Below are positions 15,541 through 24,414 of a stretch of DNA of 64,000 bases, in pieces. Below the pieces are notes generated by a model. That model was given only the letters and a program-made list of their open reading frames with translations. It did not search any database and was not told where the DNA came from. Source of the DNA: QYOJ01 sp964449285. Lineage in GTDB: Bacteria; Bacteroidota; Bacteroidia; Bacteroidales; FEN-979. A program made the translations under genes and the position numbers. Location of the stretch: assembly GCA_964449285.1 (NCBI GenBank), contig CAYUZX010000001.1, positions 62,001 through 126,000 on the forward strand, given 5' to 3'. How positions within the stretch are numbered: the first letter of the stretch is position 1; each line of letters starts with the position of its first letter.

Positions 15541-17640
15541 ATGTCTGAAGAACTTCACCAACGGATAAAAGAGCTGGAGAACAGGAATAGGATCCTGACT
15601 TCAGCTACTGAGCAATGGAACCATCTGCAAAAGATCTACCTTGAATCTCACGGGAAACTTCAAGAGAGTGAATCCTTCCTGAAAGATATCAAGACCCGGA
15701 TGGAGCGGGCTTTGACAGCAGCTGATATGGCCTGGTGGGATTGGGAATATAAAACGGGTGCGATCTATTTTAATCCCGAACGTGCGAGACTCCTTGGCTA
15801 CACAGAAGGAGAACTCCCTAAAAACTTCAATGAAGCCATTCAACGGATTTATCCTGTCGATCATGATGAGGCAGTAAGACGCATTCGGATGCATATTGCT
15901 GGAGAGACTGAATTTTACGAAGCGGAATACCGGTTGCAATCAAAAAGTGGCGAGTGGAAATGGTTTTACGACCGGGGAAAAGTTATTGAGAAGGACATCA
16001 TGGGAGATCCCATTACAATATCAGGTGTGTTAATTGATATCAACGAGCGGAAGGTAGCAGAAAAAGAGCTAACTGAAGCACGCAATCTTGCAGATGCATC
16101 CAGCAAGGCAAAAAGCCTCTTTCTGTCCAACATGTCTCATGAAATTTACACTCCCATGGCGGGAGTTGTTGGCATGGCAGATATCCTTAAACAATCCGGA
16201 CTTGTTAAGGAGCAGCTTGAATACATTGATATTATCGTCAACTCAGCTTCAAACCTGATGTCAGTGTTGAACGACATCATGGAATTCATTAAGGTAGAGA
16301 ACAGGAAAATTAAACTTTCAATTTCTCCTCTCGCCATCACCCAATTGATGCAGGAAATTGAATCGGGAACCCTTGAGAAGTGTAAGGAAAAGGGGCTGGA
16401 ACTACTTACCTATATCGACACCCAGATCCCGGATCATGTGATGGGTGACCCTAGAAGGTTACGCCAGCTGTTACAGATATTTGTAAACAATGCCGTTAAG
16501 TTTACCGATGAGGGAAGGGTTATTATCGCCATTGAGTTTGCCGGATGGGATGAGGAGATAATCCGGATCCGCTTCAGGGTAACCGACACTGGAATTGGTA
16601 TTCCGGAACATGAATTGAAAAATCTTTTTCACTCGTTTACACGCGTCAATACCAAGGAAGGGAAGTATGGAGGAAGCGGCCTTGGACTTGCTATAGCGAA
16701 GCATCTGGTCGAACTGATGAACGGGGAGATAGCTGTCGAAAGCAAGGAGGCCGCTGGCTCGACGTTTACCTTCACGGTTGAATTTGACCGGCTGGTTGAG
16801 CAGGAGACCCATCTCGACGTGTCGATGCTTCAGGGCAGAAGGATCCTTCTGGTGGATCAGGACCAGGTACGGAGAACCATTCTGAAGAACTACCTGCTGA
16901 TATGGGATTGTGAGATTGAGGAACGGGATTCAATTCCGGAGGCACTTGAATTATTGAAACACAAACTCCAGGCAGGGAAGCCGATTGATCTTACCGTCAT
17001 CGAATATGATTCGTTGAATACTTCGGCAGATCTTGTTTCTGAGTTGTTCAACAAACGCGATTGGCTTCAATTTCCAAGGATATTAATCGCTTCAAAGGAT
17101 ATGGAGCTCCCTTCGGAATTGATCAAACAGTCGGGATTCCAGGTTGTATTGCTCAGGCCTTTTCTCCCTGGACAACTGGCAGAAGCAATGCAGATGGCAA
17201 TTCCCGGGGAAAAATCAAACTTCAGGATTATTGGCGACAGCCAGTTTCAGGAAGTATCCGGTTCGGCAAGGAAGGTTTTGAAAATCCTGTTGGTTGAGGA
17301 TAATCTGATCAATCAAAAGGTTGCGTTGGTGACCTTAAAAAAACTTGGCCATGAGACCACTCTTGCTGAGAATGGGCTAGAGGCGGTTAACCTGTTTGAG
17401 CCGGGTAAATTTGACCTGATTCTGATGGATATCCTGATGCCGGAGATGAATGGTTTGGACGCTGCCCAAAAAATAAGGGAGATAGAATCTGATACCAAAA
17501 TCGATCCCGTGTATATTTGCGCCATCACGGCCAATATTCATAAGGAGGATGAAGATGCCTGCTATGAAGTAGGGATGAATAATTATATCACAAAACCGTT
17601 TAAACTGGAAGAGTTGAATATGGTTCTGAGCAATATCTGA
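15541..17640 (+). CDS. Soluble hybrid histidine kinase (PAS-HisKA-HATPase-REC-REC)
   Basis: A 699-residue cytosolic kinase with no membrane helix. An N-terminal coiled coil (about 1-50) leads to a PAS/PAC domain (about 55-165), HisKA with phospho-acceptor H200 in MSHEIYTPMAGVVGM, and HATPase_c with TDTGIGIP and GGSGLGLAIAKHLV. Two receivers follow: the first (from RRILLVDQDQ) has VIEYDS where the phospho-Asp block should be, so it looks like a pseudo-receiver; the second (KILLVEDNLINQ) keeps D630 in LILMDILMPEMNG. There is no DNA-binding output. Being 10 bases after the diiron MBL gene, it probably takes its signal from that protein. Confidence 0.9.
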   Translation: MSEELHQRIKELENRNRILTSATEQWNHLQKIYLESHGKLQESESFLKDIKTRMERALTAADMAWWDWEYKTGAIYFNPERARLLGYTEGELPKNFNEAIQRIYPVDHDEAVRRIRMHIAGETEFYEAEYRLQSKSGEWKWFYDRGKVIEKDIMGDPITISGVLIDINERKVAEKELTEARNLADASSKAKSLFLSNMSHEIYTPMAGVVGMADILKQSGLVKEQLEYIDIIVNSASNLMSVLNDIMEFIKVENRKIKLSISPLAITQLMQEIESGTLEKCKEKGLELLTYIDTQIPDHVMGDPRRLRQLLQIFVNNAVKFTDEGRVIIAIEFAGWDEEIIRIRFRVTDTGIGIPEHELKNLFHSFTRVNTKEGKYGGSGLGLAIAKHLVELMNGEIAVESKEAAGSTFTFTVEFDRLVEQETHLDVSMLQGRRILLVDQDQVRRTILKNYLLIWDCEIEERDSIPEALELLKHKLQAGKPIDLTVIEYDSLNTSADLVSELFNKRDWLQFPRILIASKDMELPSELIKQSGFQVVLLRPFLPGQLAEAMQMAIPGEKSNFRIIGDSQFQEVSGSARKVLKILLVEDNLINQKVALVTLKKLGHETTLAENGLEAVNLFEPGKFDLILMDILMPEMNGLDAAQKIREIESDTKIDPVYICAITANIHKEDEDACYEVGMNNYITKPFKLEELNMVLSNI

Positions 17641-17643
17641 TGC

Positions 17644-18864
17644 TTAGCTAAATCTGATGGCTTTGATCGGACTGATCCGCGTGATGATCATGGAAGGGAT
17701 GATAAGCATCAGGTAGCAAACCAGCAATGTCCCCAGGTTCAATATCAGGATATTCCAGCCATCAAGGTGTATTGGCACAACAGACATGTAGTAGGATTCC
17801 TGTGGCAGTGTTATCAAGCCTAAATGTTTCTGAAGAAGCGACAAACCGAAGCCGGCAACGTTACCGAAGAGCATTCCTAACCCAATGATAAATACCGATT
17901 GATAGAGGAAAATTTTACGTACCGACCGGTTATTCATCCCAAGTGCTTTCAACACGCCAATGGTACCGGTTCGTTCCAGGATCAAAATCAGCAGAGTTGA
18001 GATCATCGTTATTCCAGCCACCAGAATCATCAGGATCAGGATAATAAGTACGTTGATATCCTGCAGGGCAAGCCAATCGAATATCTGGGGGTATAGTTGT
18101 TTAATAGTGGATGCATCGAGGCTGAAACCAATGCTTTGATAGACTGCCTTCCCAAGTTTGTCGATCTCATAAAAATCATCGATAAGGATCTCCAGTCCAC
18201 CGACTTCTCCCGTTTCCCAATTATTCAGTCGGCGGATGTGGTGGATATCACCTATTACATACATATTGTCGAACTCTTCAAGCCCTGTCTCATAGATGCC
18301 GACAATGATAAATTTGCGACCAAGGACGCGGTCATCGGCAATAAAGTACATTCTTAAATCATCGTTGAGCCTCAGGTTGAGTAGGTTACAGAGTTTTCGT
18401 GAGATTATCACTTCATCTGTCCGGCTCGTATCCGTTGGCTGGAAATGCCTTCCTTCCTTGATCTTGCTGTCGAAAAAAGACCAGTCGAAATCACTTCCAA
18501 TCCCTTTTAGAACCACTCCCTGGATTTGGTCCTCTGTTTTGATGATGCCCGCTTTGGTCGCAAAAACCTGGATATGTTTGATGCCATTAATGTTTTTCAG
18601 TGAGGGAAGAAACTCCTGATCTTTTCTGATGGGATTGGGCTCGAACGACTGATTCTCCTCGAAACTGGTGATCTGGATATGCCCACCGAAACCTATCACC
18701 TTTTCCCGGATTTCTTTCTGAAACCCACTGAGGATAGCTATTGAGAGAAACATAACCGACAATCCCAGGGCAATGCTGATGATAGCAATGATCACGATAG
18801 GCCTGGAGAAGTTAGCCTTGTTCCGGGCTATCATCCGGTTGGCGATAAAGAGTTCGGTGTTCAA
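17644..18864 (-). CDS. LolC/E-type ABC permease (FtsX/MacB fold)
   Basis: About 407 residues with four membrane helices (one near the N-terminus with FSRPIVIIAIISIALGLSVM, three C-terminal) and a large periplasmic loop between helices 1 and 2, the standard lipoprotein-release permease layout. The C-terminal TGTIGVLKALGMNNRSVRKIF and ISPIKAIRF motifs are family hallmarks. It works with a LolD-type ATPase to extract outer-membrane lipoproteins; no ATPase gene is adjacent. I place the start at TTG 18864 (L/M-NTELFIANRM), because a TACTTTTG promoter box lies at 18885-18892 and the longer frame to 18960 would begin upstream of it. It is tail to tail with the hybrid kinase, 3 bases apart. Confidence 0.83.
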   Translation of the reverse strand: MNTELFIANRMIARNKANFSRPIVIIAIISIALGLSVMFLSIAILSGFQKEIREKVIGFGGHIQITSFEENQSFEPNPIRKDQEFLPSLKNINGIKHIQVFATKAGIIKTEDQIQGVVLKGIGSDFDWSFFDSKIKEGRHFQPTDTSRTDEVIISRKLCNLLNLRLNDDLRMYFIADDRVLGRKFIIVGIYETGLEEFDNMYVIGDIHHIRRLNNWETGEVGGLEILIDDFYEIDKLGKAVYQSIGFSLDASTIKQLYPQIFDWLALQDINVLIILILMILVAGITMISTLLILILERTGTIGVLKALGMNNRSVRKIFLYQSVFIIGLGMLFGNVAGFGLSLLQKHLGLITLPQESYYMSVVPIHLDGWNILILNLGTLLVCYLMLIIPSMIITRISPIKAIRFS

Positions 18865-18884
18865 TGGGAGATGGATTGCTGTTA

Positions 18885-18892
18885 CAAAAGTA
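18885..18892 (-). promoter_or_regulatory. Predicted -7 element for the LolC/E-type gene
   Basis: TACTTTTG on the minus strand, an exact TAnnTTTG match about 20 bases before the TTG start at 18864. No convincing -33 TTTG. It decides the start: the longer open frame to 18960 would begin upstream of this box. Confidence 0.5.
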
Positions 18893-18927
18893 GTAAATTT
18901 GTGGAGGAACTTTGTCGACTGGTGAGT

Positions 18928-18962
18928 ATTGTCATTACGAGGAATGGAGTGACACGGCAATG
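18928..18962. repeat. Degenerate dispersed GTCATTGCGAG-type repeat
   Basis: ATTGTCATTACGAGGAATGG continuing AGTGACACGGCAAT. It resembles a short interspersed element scattered in many unrelated bacterial genomes, with consensus beginning GTCATTGCGAGGAACGAAG and ending GCAATC, and with ATTG/CAAT inverted ends. Only one copy is in this window. It lies in the divergent spacer before namZ. Confidence 0.5.
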
Positions 18963-18977
18963 GTGAACTTGTGAGTT

Positions 18978-20150
18978 ATGAAAGAGTTATTTCTTCTTTT
19001 TATTGTTGGATGGCTTACTTCAGCGGTTAGCTTGAATCAGGCTGATGGTCAGGTTCTAACTGGACTTGAGCGAACCGACGAGTATTTACCGATACTCAGG
19101 GGGAAACGGATTGGCGTTGTTGCAAATAATGCTTCTGTGGTTCGAGGTGTTAACACGGTTGACACCCTCATTGCACTGGAGTGTGATGTTGTAAAAATAT
19201 ATTCGCCAGAACACGGATTCAGGCGGCAGGTTGAAGCGGGGCTACATTTAGATAACCAGATTGATAGCCTGACAGGAGTTGAAGTGATCTCTCTATATGG
19301 GAAAAAACAGAAGCCATCTCAAGAGGACCTGGAGGGGGTTGATCTTATCGTTTTTGATATCCAGGATGTTGGTGTCAGGTTCTATACTTACATCTCTACT
19401 TTGAGTTATGTGATGGAAGCCTGTGCAGAAAAGGGTATCCCTCTTCTTGTCTTTGACAGACCTAATCCGAATGGTTTTTACATTGACGGGCCAGTGCTCG
19501 ATTCCCGTTTTTCTTCATTTGTCGGGCTTCACCCGGTGCCGGTTGTATATGGAATGACTATTGGCGAGTATGCAAGGATGGTTAACGGTGAAGGATGGTT
19601 GAAGGATGGCATTCAATGCGATTTGGGGATCGTGCCCCTGGTGAACTGGACACATCATACATTTGCCCAGATTCCGGAAGCGCCTTCCCCGAATTTGCCT
19701 ACGATAAACGCTATCTACCTCTATCCGTCACTTTGTTTTTTTGAAGGAACCGATATAAGTATAGGAAGGGGGACGTGTCATCCGTTTGAAGTATTCGGAC
19801 ATCCAGCGATGAAAGGATTCGCATTTTCCTTCACTCCTGAGAGTATCCCTGGTAAGAGTCTTCATCCCCCTCATAAGGGTGAATTGTGTCTTGGGTTGGA
19901 TCTTCGTGAATTCTATACAACACATCCTGCCATGTTCGGGCGGATAAACCTAGTCTGGTTGCTGATGGCTTTCAAGGATCTCGGGAGTAGTCCGGATTTT
20001 TTTACGGCTTACTTTGATAAGCTGGCGGGCACGGATTCCCTGCAGAGACAGATTCTGAACGGATCCACAGAAATGCAAATCCGTCAATCGTGGCAGGACG
20101 ATATCGAAGCGTTTAAACTAGTGAGACAGAAATATTTGCTGTATGAGTGA
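18978..20150 (+). CDS. namZ: NamZ-like exo-beta-N-acetylmuramidase (DUF1343)
   Basis: A 390-residue exported enzyme with a signal peptide (about 1-24, cleavage near ADGQ). The DUF1343 pattern is clear: GKRIGVVANNASVV, IYSPEHGFR, GVEVISLYGKKQKP, DLIVFDIQDVGVRFYTYIST and FDRPNPNG, then SIGRGTCHPFEVFGHP. NamZ-type enzymes remove terminal MurNAc from the non-reducing ends of peptidoglycan fragments (family GH171). The GH3/beta-lactamase fusion at 42211 would supply the matching N-acetylglucosaminidase activity. The gene ends in a hairpin that also contains the stop codon of the convergent aminotransferase gene. Confidence 0.88.
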   Translation: MKELFLLFIVGWLTSAVSLNQADGQVLTGLERTDEYLPILRGKRIGVVANNASVVRGVNTVDTLIALECDVVKIYSPEHGFRRQVEAGLHLDNQIDSLTGVEVISLYGKKQKPSQEDLEGVDLIVFDIQDVGVRFYTYISTLSYVMEACAEKGIPLLVFDRPNPNGFYIDGPVLDSRFSSFVGLHPVPVVYGMTIGEYARMVNGEGWLKDGIQCDLGIVPLVNWTHHTFAQIPEAPSPNLPTINAIYLYPSLCFFEGTDISIGRGTCHPFEVFGHPAMKGFAFSFTPESIPGKSLHPPHKGELCLGLDLREFYTTHPAMFGRINLVWLLMAFKDLGSSPDFFTAYFDKLAGTDSLQRQILNGSTEMQIRQSWQDDIEAFKLVRQKYLLYE

Positions 20151-20169
20151 GGCTAAAAAGAGAGCCTCA
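20148..20169. terminator. Bidirectional hairpin holding both stop codons
   Basis: TGAGGCT (20148-20154), loop AAAAAGAG, AGCCTCA (20163-20169): a perfect 7-bp stem. The left arm starts with the namZ TGA and the right arm, read on the other strand, starts with the aminotransferase TGA. The following U-run is short in one direction (ATTT) and absent in the other, so it may stall or protect 3' ends rather than act as a full intrinsic terminator. Confidence 0.5.
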
Positions 20170-21363
20170 TTTCCTCCCGGGATAGACTTTCAGCCCCTCT
20201 TCCAGACATTTCATGGCTTGCTTCAAGTGATCAACTTTGAGCACATAACTGATTCTGACTTCATCCTTTCCCCTCCCTGGGGTTGAATAGAAGCCAGTAG
20301 CTGGAGCCAGCATCACGGTTTGATTCTCGTAATTGAAGCTATCCAGAAGCCATTGGCAAAATTTGTCTGAATCATCGATAGGTAAGCGTGCTGTTGCATA
20401 GAAAGCTCCGCCCGGATTAGGACAGAAACAACCCGCCATCCTGTTAATTGATGCTACAACGATGTCGCGACGCTGGACATACTCATTCAGAACAGCTTTC
20501 ATATAGGCATCCGGTGTATCAATAGCCGCTTCCCCGGCAATCTGTCCAAGTGTGGGCGGACTCAATCGTGCCTGGGCGAATTTCATGGCGGTGGCCATAA
20601 CCTTCTTGTTACGGGATATCATTACGCCAATCCGCACTCCACAGGCGCTATATCGTTTTGAAACAGAGTCCAGCAGAATTACATTGTTCTCAATACCCTT
20701 CAGGTTCATCACAGAGTGGTGCTTCTTCCCGTCATAACAAAATTCGCGGTATGCCTCATCAGAGAAAAGAAATAAGTCATACTTCCTGATGATCTCTTTC
20801 AGCATCTCCAACTCTTCCAGTGAGTAGAGGTACCCCGTTGGATTATTTGGATTGCAGATCATGATCGCTTTTGTTCGGGGCGTAATTACTTTTTCGAAAG
20901 AGCTGATCGGAGGAAGTGCGAATCCATCTTCGATGAATGACTCGATGGGTTTGATGACAACTCCAGCTGCAATGGCAAAGCCGTTATAGTTTGCGTAGAA
21001 AGGTTCCGGAATGATGATCTCATCGCCCGGGTCAAGACAGCTCATCATGGCAAAGAGGATGGCTTCAGAACCTCCGGTAGTGATAATCATCTCATCAGGA
21101 GTAATTTCGATCCGGTTACGTTTGTAATATTCCGCAAGTTTTTGACGGTAGGAGAGAATTCCTGCGGAGTGGCTGTATTCCAACACCTTCATGTCGATAT
21201 TTCGGATAGCTTCCATCACATTTTGGGGTGTCTCGATATCAGGCTGTCCGATGTTCAGATGATAGACTTTTACTCCTTGGCGTTTCGCCTCTTCGGCATA
21301 GGGAACAAGTTTTCGGATAGGGGATGAGGGCATATGCTCTCCCCGGGAAGAAATGTTTGGCAT
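20167..21363 (-). CDS. Class I/II PLP-dependent aminotransferase (aspartate-type)
   Basis: A 398-residue fold-type I aminotransferase: YHLNIGQPDIETP near 35-46, TTGGSEA at 95-101, NPNNPTG at 171-177, SDEAYREF at 201-208, the PLP lysine K236 in SVSKRYSACGVRIG, and a C-terminal Arg in KDEVRISYV that binds the substrate carboxylate. It moves an amino group between an amino acid and 2-oxoglutarate or similar in the cytosol. The subgroup is aspartate/aromatic-like, but the exact substrate is not readable. It lies 27 bases after the DUF1573 gene and probably shares its promoter. Confidence 0.87.
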   Translation of the reverse strand: MPNISSRGEHMPSSPIRKLVPYAEEAKRQGVKVYHLNIGQPDIETPQNVMEAIRNIDMKVLEYSHSAGILSYRQKLAEYYKRNRIEITPDEMIITTGGSEAILFAMMSCLDPGDEIIIPEPFYANYNGFAIAAGVVIKPIESFIEDGFALPPISSFEKVITPRTKAIMICNPNNPTGYLYSLEELEMLKEIIRKYDLFLFSDEAYREFCYDGKKHHSVMNLKGIENNVILLDSVSKRYSACGVRIGVMISRNKKVMATAMKFAQARLSPPTLGQIAGEAAIDTPDAYMKAVLNEYVQRRDIVVASINRMAGCFCPNPGGAFYATARLPIDDSDKFCQWLLDSFNYENQTVMLAPATGFYSTPGRGKDEVRISYVLKVDHLKQAMKCLEEGLKVYPGRK

Positions 21364-21390
21364 AGAAATCAGATCTTAGCGTTAGCTCGA

Positions 21391-21861
21391 TTATTTATTG
21401 ATTGGTGTTGCTCCAAGGTCATTCTGTTTTTCGGGAATAGTTTCAACGGGAGGTGCAACCACCTTCCCTTTTATTGAGAGCAACAGTCTGTTTGTCTGAG
21501 CATTTGAGTATACCGTCACTGTCTTATTGATCGTGCCGATGTTGTTGGTGTTGTATGTCACCTTGATCACATCGCTTTTCCCTGGAAGGATTGGTTCCCG
21601 GGGCCATGTAGGGACCGTACAACCGCAAGAAGAGATCGGTTTTGAAAGGATCAATGGCTCTTTCCCGGTATTGGTGAATGTGAACTCACATGTTCCGTTA
21701 CTGCCTTTAACAATGGTGCCATAGTCATGCACGGTCTTTTCAAATGAAATTTCGGGAGCATTCGGATTACTAACAGGAGAGTTAATAGGATCTGCCTGCT
21801 GGGCATTAATGAAAGAAGCGGACGAAAACAGTAAAATACAGGATAATATCAAGGTACGCAT
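21391..21861 (-). CDS. DUF1573 domain exported protein
   Basis: A 156-residue protein with a signal peptide (about 1-20, AQQADP after cleavage). The mature part is an Ig-like/ASPM-SPD-2-Hydin type domain: ISFEKTVHDYGTIVKGSN, CEFTFTNTGKEPLILSKP, SSCGCTVP and ILPGKSDVIKVTYNT. This is the DUF1573 pattern, very common in Bacteroidota and of unknown function, located in the periplasm or outer membrane. The SCGC pair is conserved in the family. The C-terminal 25 residues are Pro/Asn-rich and probably disordered. Confidence 0.88.
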   Translation of the reverse strand: MRTLILSCILLFSSASFINAQQADPINSPVSNPNAPEISFEKTVHDYGTIVKGSNGTCEFTFTNTGKEPLILSKPISSCGCTVPTWPREPILPGKSDVIKVTYNTNNIGTINKTVTVYSNAQTNRLLLSIKGKVVAPPVETIPEKQNDLGATPINK

Positions 21862-21880
21862 AGGATTGATTTTAGGAGCA

Positions 21881-21912
21881 CAAAATTATACAAATCATGT
21901 GGTTCGGCCAAT
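21881..21912 (-). promoter_or_regulatory. Predicted promoter for DUF1573 - aminotransferase unit
   Basis: Minus strand: ATTG (21909-21912), 20-base spacer, TAATTTTG (21881-21888). Full match at -7, three of four at -33. The ATG lies about 20 bases downstream. Confidence 0.6.
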
Positions 21913-21973
21913 AATTTACATTATTTTAACATTTTGTTCGGAAATTGATACATTCACCTTTCTTTATATTTCG

Positions 21974-21981
21974 TATCTTTG
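21974..21981 (+). promoter_or_regulatory. Predicted -7 element for the 22031 operon
   Basis: TATCTTTG, exact TAnnTTTG match, about 50 bases before the lipoprotein ATG. The -33 region has no TTTG at the right distance. Confidence 0.45.
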
Positions 21982-22030
21982 CATGCTGAATAGTATCTTG
22001 TTCATCAATGGTACCTGAAACAGTGACCGT

Positions 22031-22558
22031 ATGAAGAGACTTTTCGTTGTGTCTTTGACTTTTCTGATTTCCGGGGTTTCTCTCATCTCATGCTCCAAAA
22101 AAATACAACCTGCTGTAGCTGCCAAAACTGATTTAAAGGAACATACCGGAGGATCAATGGCATTGGCCCCATGCATCATCTACAAAACGAAAGCGGATTA
22201 CAAAATATATGTTCCTGTTTCACTTTCTGAAGATAAGGCGAGGATTACCTCTTATCCTGATGTTACCGATCTTAGGACGCAGGCCATATCAGCTTATCCG
22301 GAAGAATTGTCCGGCGGATTTTTGTTGGACAACCGGGGCATCGGCCCGGATGTAGCCTTTCTTTCGATCACGTATGATGCTTATGTATCAAAAGCTAAAA
22401 CCCCGAATGCGGATGATTTGTTTAAGCAGTTGCTTGATAAAGATCCGCTCCTGGAGATGTATCAATGCGGTAATCGCAATCAATACGTTGACATCATCAG
22501 GGAATTGAATGCGATTATTGATTCGGGGATACTTTCTGATTGTAAAAAAATTAAATGA
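22031..22558 (+). CDS. Hypothetical lipoprotein
   Basis: A 175-residue protein with a lipoprotein signal peptide: hydrophobic core, then VSLISCSKK, with the lipobox Cys at about residue 21. The mature domain has a TDLRTQAISAYPEELSGGFLLDNRGIG segment that looks like a conserved core, and two late cysteines (YQCGNRN and SDCKKIK). I do not recognise a named family, though similar lipoproteins with this LxxGYLLDNRGI-like block occur in Bacteroidota. It overlaps the DhaL-DegV gene by 4 bases, so co-expression is likely. Function unknown. Confidence 0.65.
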   Translation: MKRLFVVSLTFLISGVSLISCSKKIQPAVAAKTDLKEHTGGSMALAPCIIYKTKADYKIYVPVSLSEDKARITSYPDVTDLRTQAISAYPEELSGGFLLDNRGIGPDVAFLSITYDAYVSKAKTPNADDLFKQLLDKDPLLEMYQCGNRNQYVDIIRELNAIIDSGILSDCKKIK

Positions 22559-24354
22559 ACACAGAAGCTATAAAACTGCGGGAGCTTGACGGAAGTCAGC
22601 TTTATTACAGTATAGTCGCTGGAGCACAGCGAATTTTCGAGCATCAAAAGATCTTGAACAAGATCAATGTTTTCCCGGTCGCGGATGCTGATACAGGTAC
22701 GAATCTTGCCTCCACGATGCGATCTATCGTGGATGCAAAAATTCCTATTGAGAACCTGAAGCAAACGGCATCTGCGATTGCTGATGCAGCGTTAAGTGGG
22801 GCTCGTGGAAATTCCGGAATCATCTTTGCCCAGTTTCTTTATGGATTCAGCAACGAACTCAAAGCGGACGGAAAACTCGATGTACAGTCTTTTGCTGAGA
22901 GTATGAAGAAGGCAGTGAGTTATGCTTATGATGCTATAGCTAATCCTGTGGAAGGAACAATTCTCACAGTGATAAAAGATTGGGCTGATTATTTGTACAC
23001 ATTGAAGGATATCATTGATGATTTTATCAAGATCCTGCTTGAAGCATACAATAAGGCGGTGGAGTCACTCTCTGAAACTACGAATAAACTGGAAGTTCTT
23101 GCCAGAACCCATGTGGTAGATGCCGGAGCAAAAGGGTTTGTCTATTTTTTAGAGGGGATTCTTGATTTCTTCACGAAAGGGTATGACATTACTACAAAAG
23201 CTGAAACGGATGACGATGATCAATCTGTAGAGGTTGCTGATCTTCATGAAGAGATCACATTCCGTTTTTGCACAGAGGCGATGATTGCCGGTGAGAAACT
23301 TGATAAGAAGCTGATTCAGGATCAGTTACATAGCCATGGGGATTCTATTGTTGCCGCTGGTTCACCCAAAAAAATGCGGGTTCATATTCATTCTGATCAT
23401 CCTGACGAGGTGTTTGCCTTATTGAGCGGTTTTGGAGCTATTACTTACCAGAAGGTTGACGATATGGTGATGCAGCAAGAGGTTATGCATAACAGGAAAG
23501 CGGATATTGCCATCCTGACCGATTCAACATGCGACCTTCCCAAGGAGATTCTGGATCATCACCAGATCCACATGATGCCTTTGAGCGTTCATTTCGGGGA
23601 TAGTTTTTATCTCGACAGGTTGAGCATGAACGCTCCTCAATTCTATAAGATGCAACAGCAAAAGGAGGTGCGGCCTACTACTTCTCAACCCACTGTTAAG
23701 GATTTTCAGAATAAATTTGAGTATCTTTCTACGCATTATACGTCAACGCTGGGCTTCTTCATAAGCGAAAAACTCAGTGGCACCTTCCAGAACGGAACGA
23801 AGTCTGCCAGGGATATCGGTCACAGCAGCGGGAAACCATCATATATCTACAATTCTCGCTCTCTTTCTGCTGGCCTTGGTCTGGTTGTCTTACGTGTGGC
23901 CCGTGCAGTGGAAGATGGCATGTCACTTGAGGAGATTCTTCCAAAAATAGATACCTGGATATCAAAGTCTTATATCCGTGTCACCATCCCAACCCTGAAC
24001 TACATCATTAAGTCGGGGCGGATCAGTAACTTTAAAAGTTTTGTTGCCCGAACGCTGGATCTGAAACCTGTGATTGAAATCGATAAGGAAGGGAAAGCGG
24101 AAATTGCCGGCAAGTCCTTATCAATTAAAGGATCCCATAAGAAGTTGTTAACTATTGTACGGAAAATTCTTCAAGGAGAGAAGATCTGGGAGTATGCCAT
24201 CACTCATGCCAACAATCAAGAAGTAGCTGAATACTATGCCGGTGAGATGGAAAAGCTAACCGGTAAAAAGCCACTTTTTATGGACCATGTCTCTCCAGTG
24301 CTCGTTGCCAATGTAGGCCCTGGCGTTGTGGCTGTTTCATTGATGCTGAAGTAG
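22555..24354 (+). CDS. DhaL (DAK2)-DegV fusion, FakA/FakB-like
   Basis: A 599-residue cytosolic protein joining two halves. Residues 1-200 are a DhaL/DAK2 kinase domain (NVFPVADADTGTNLASTM with the metal-binding Asp residues, and ALSGARGNSGIIFAQFL). A linker (about 220-310) matches the FakA middle region (HIHSDHPDEVF). Residues about 318-599 are a DegV domain (ILTDSTCDLP, TSQPTVKDF, FISEKLSGTFQNG, LKPVIEIDKEG). In Gram-positive bacteria FakA phosphorylates a fatty acid presented by the separate DegV protein FakB. Here kinase and fatty-acid carrier would be one chain. Fatty-acid phosphorylation is inferred from those families. Confidence 0.87.
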   Translation: MNTEAIKLRELDGSQLYYSIVAGAQRIFEHQKILNKINVFPVADADTGTNLASTMRSIVDAKIPIENLKQTASAIADAALSGARGNSGIIFAQFLYGFSNELKADGKLDVQSFAESMKKAVSYAYDAIANPVEGTILTVIKDWADYLYTLKDIIDDFIKILLEAYNKAVESLSETTNKLEVLARTHVVDAGAKGFVYFLEGILDFFTKGYDITTKAETDDDDQSVEVADLHEEITFRFCTEAMIAGEKLDKKLIQDQLHSHGDSIVAAGSPKKMRVHIHSDHPDEVFALLSGFGAITYQKVDDMVMQQEVMHNRKADIAILTDSTCDLPKEILDHHQIHMMPLSVHFGDSFYLDRLSMNAPQFYKMQQQKEVRPTTSQPTVKDFQNKFEYLSTHYTSTLGFFISEKLSGTFQNGTKSARDIGHSSGKPSYIYNSRSLSAGLGLVVLRVARAVEDGMSLEEILPKIDTWISKSYIRVTIPTLNYIIKSGRISNFKSFVARTLDLKPVIEIDKEGKAEIAGKSLSIKGSHKKLLTIVRKILQGEKIWEYAITHANNQEVAEYYAGEMEKLTGKKPLFMDHVSPVLVANVGPGVVAVSLMLK

Positions 24355-24359
24355 AAACC

Positions 24360-24380
24360 GATGCCGGATGCCTGATGCCG
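24360..24380 (+). repeat. Heptad tandem repeat (GATGCCK)x3
   Basis: GATGCCG, GATGCCT, GATGCCG starting 5 bases after the DhaL-DegV stop codon. The same heptad word recurs at 55405, again followed by an ATTYGTA-type array. Confidence 0.85.
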
Positions 24381-24414
24381 GATTTTGGTTATAACCGTTG
24401 TTTTTATTTTTAAT

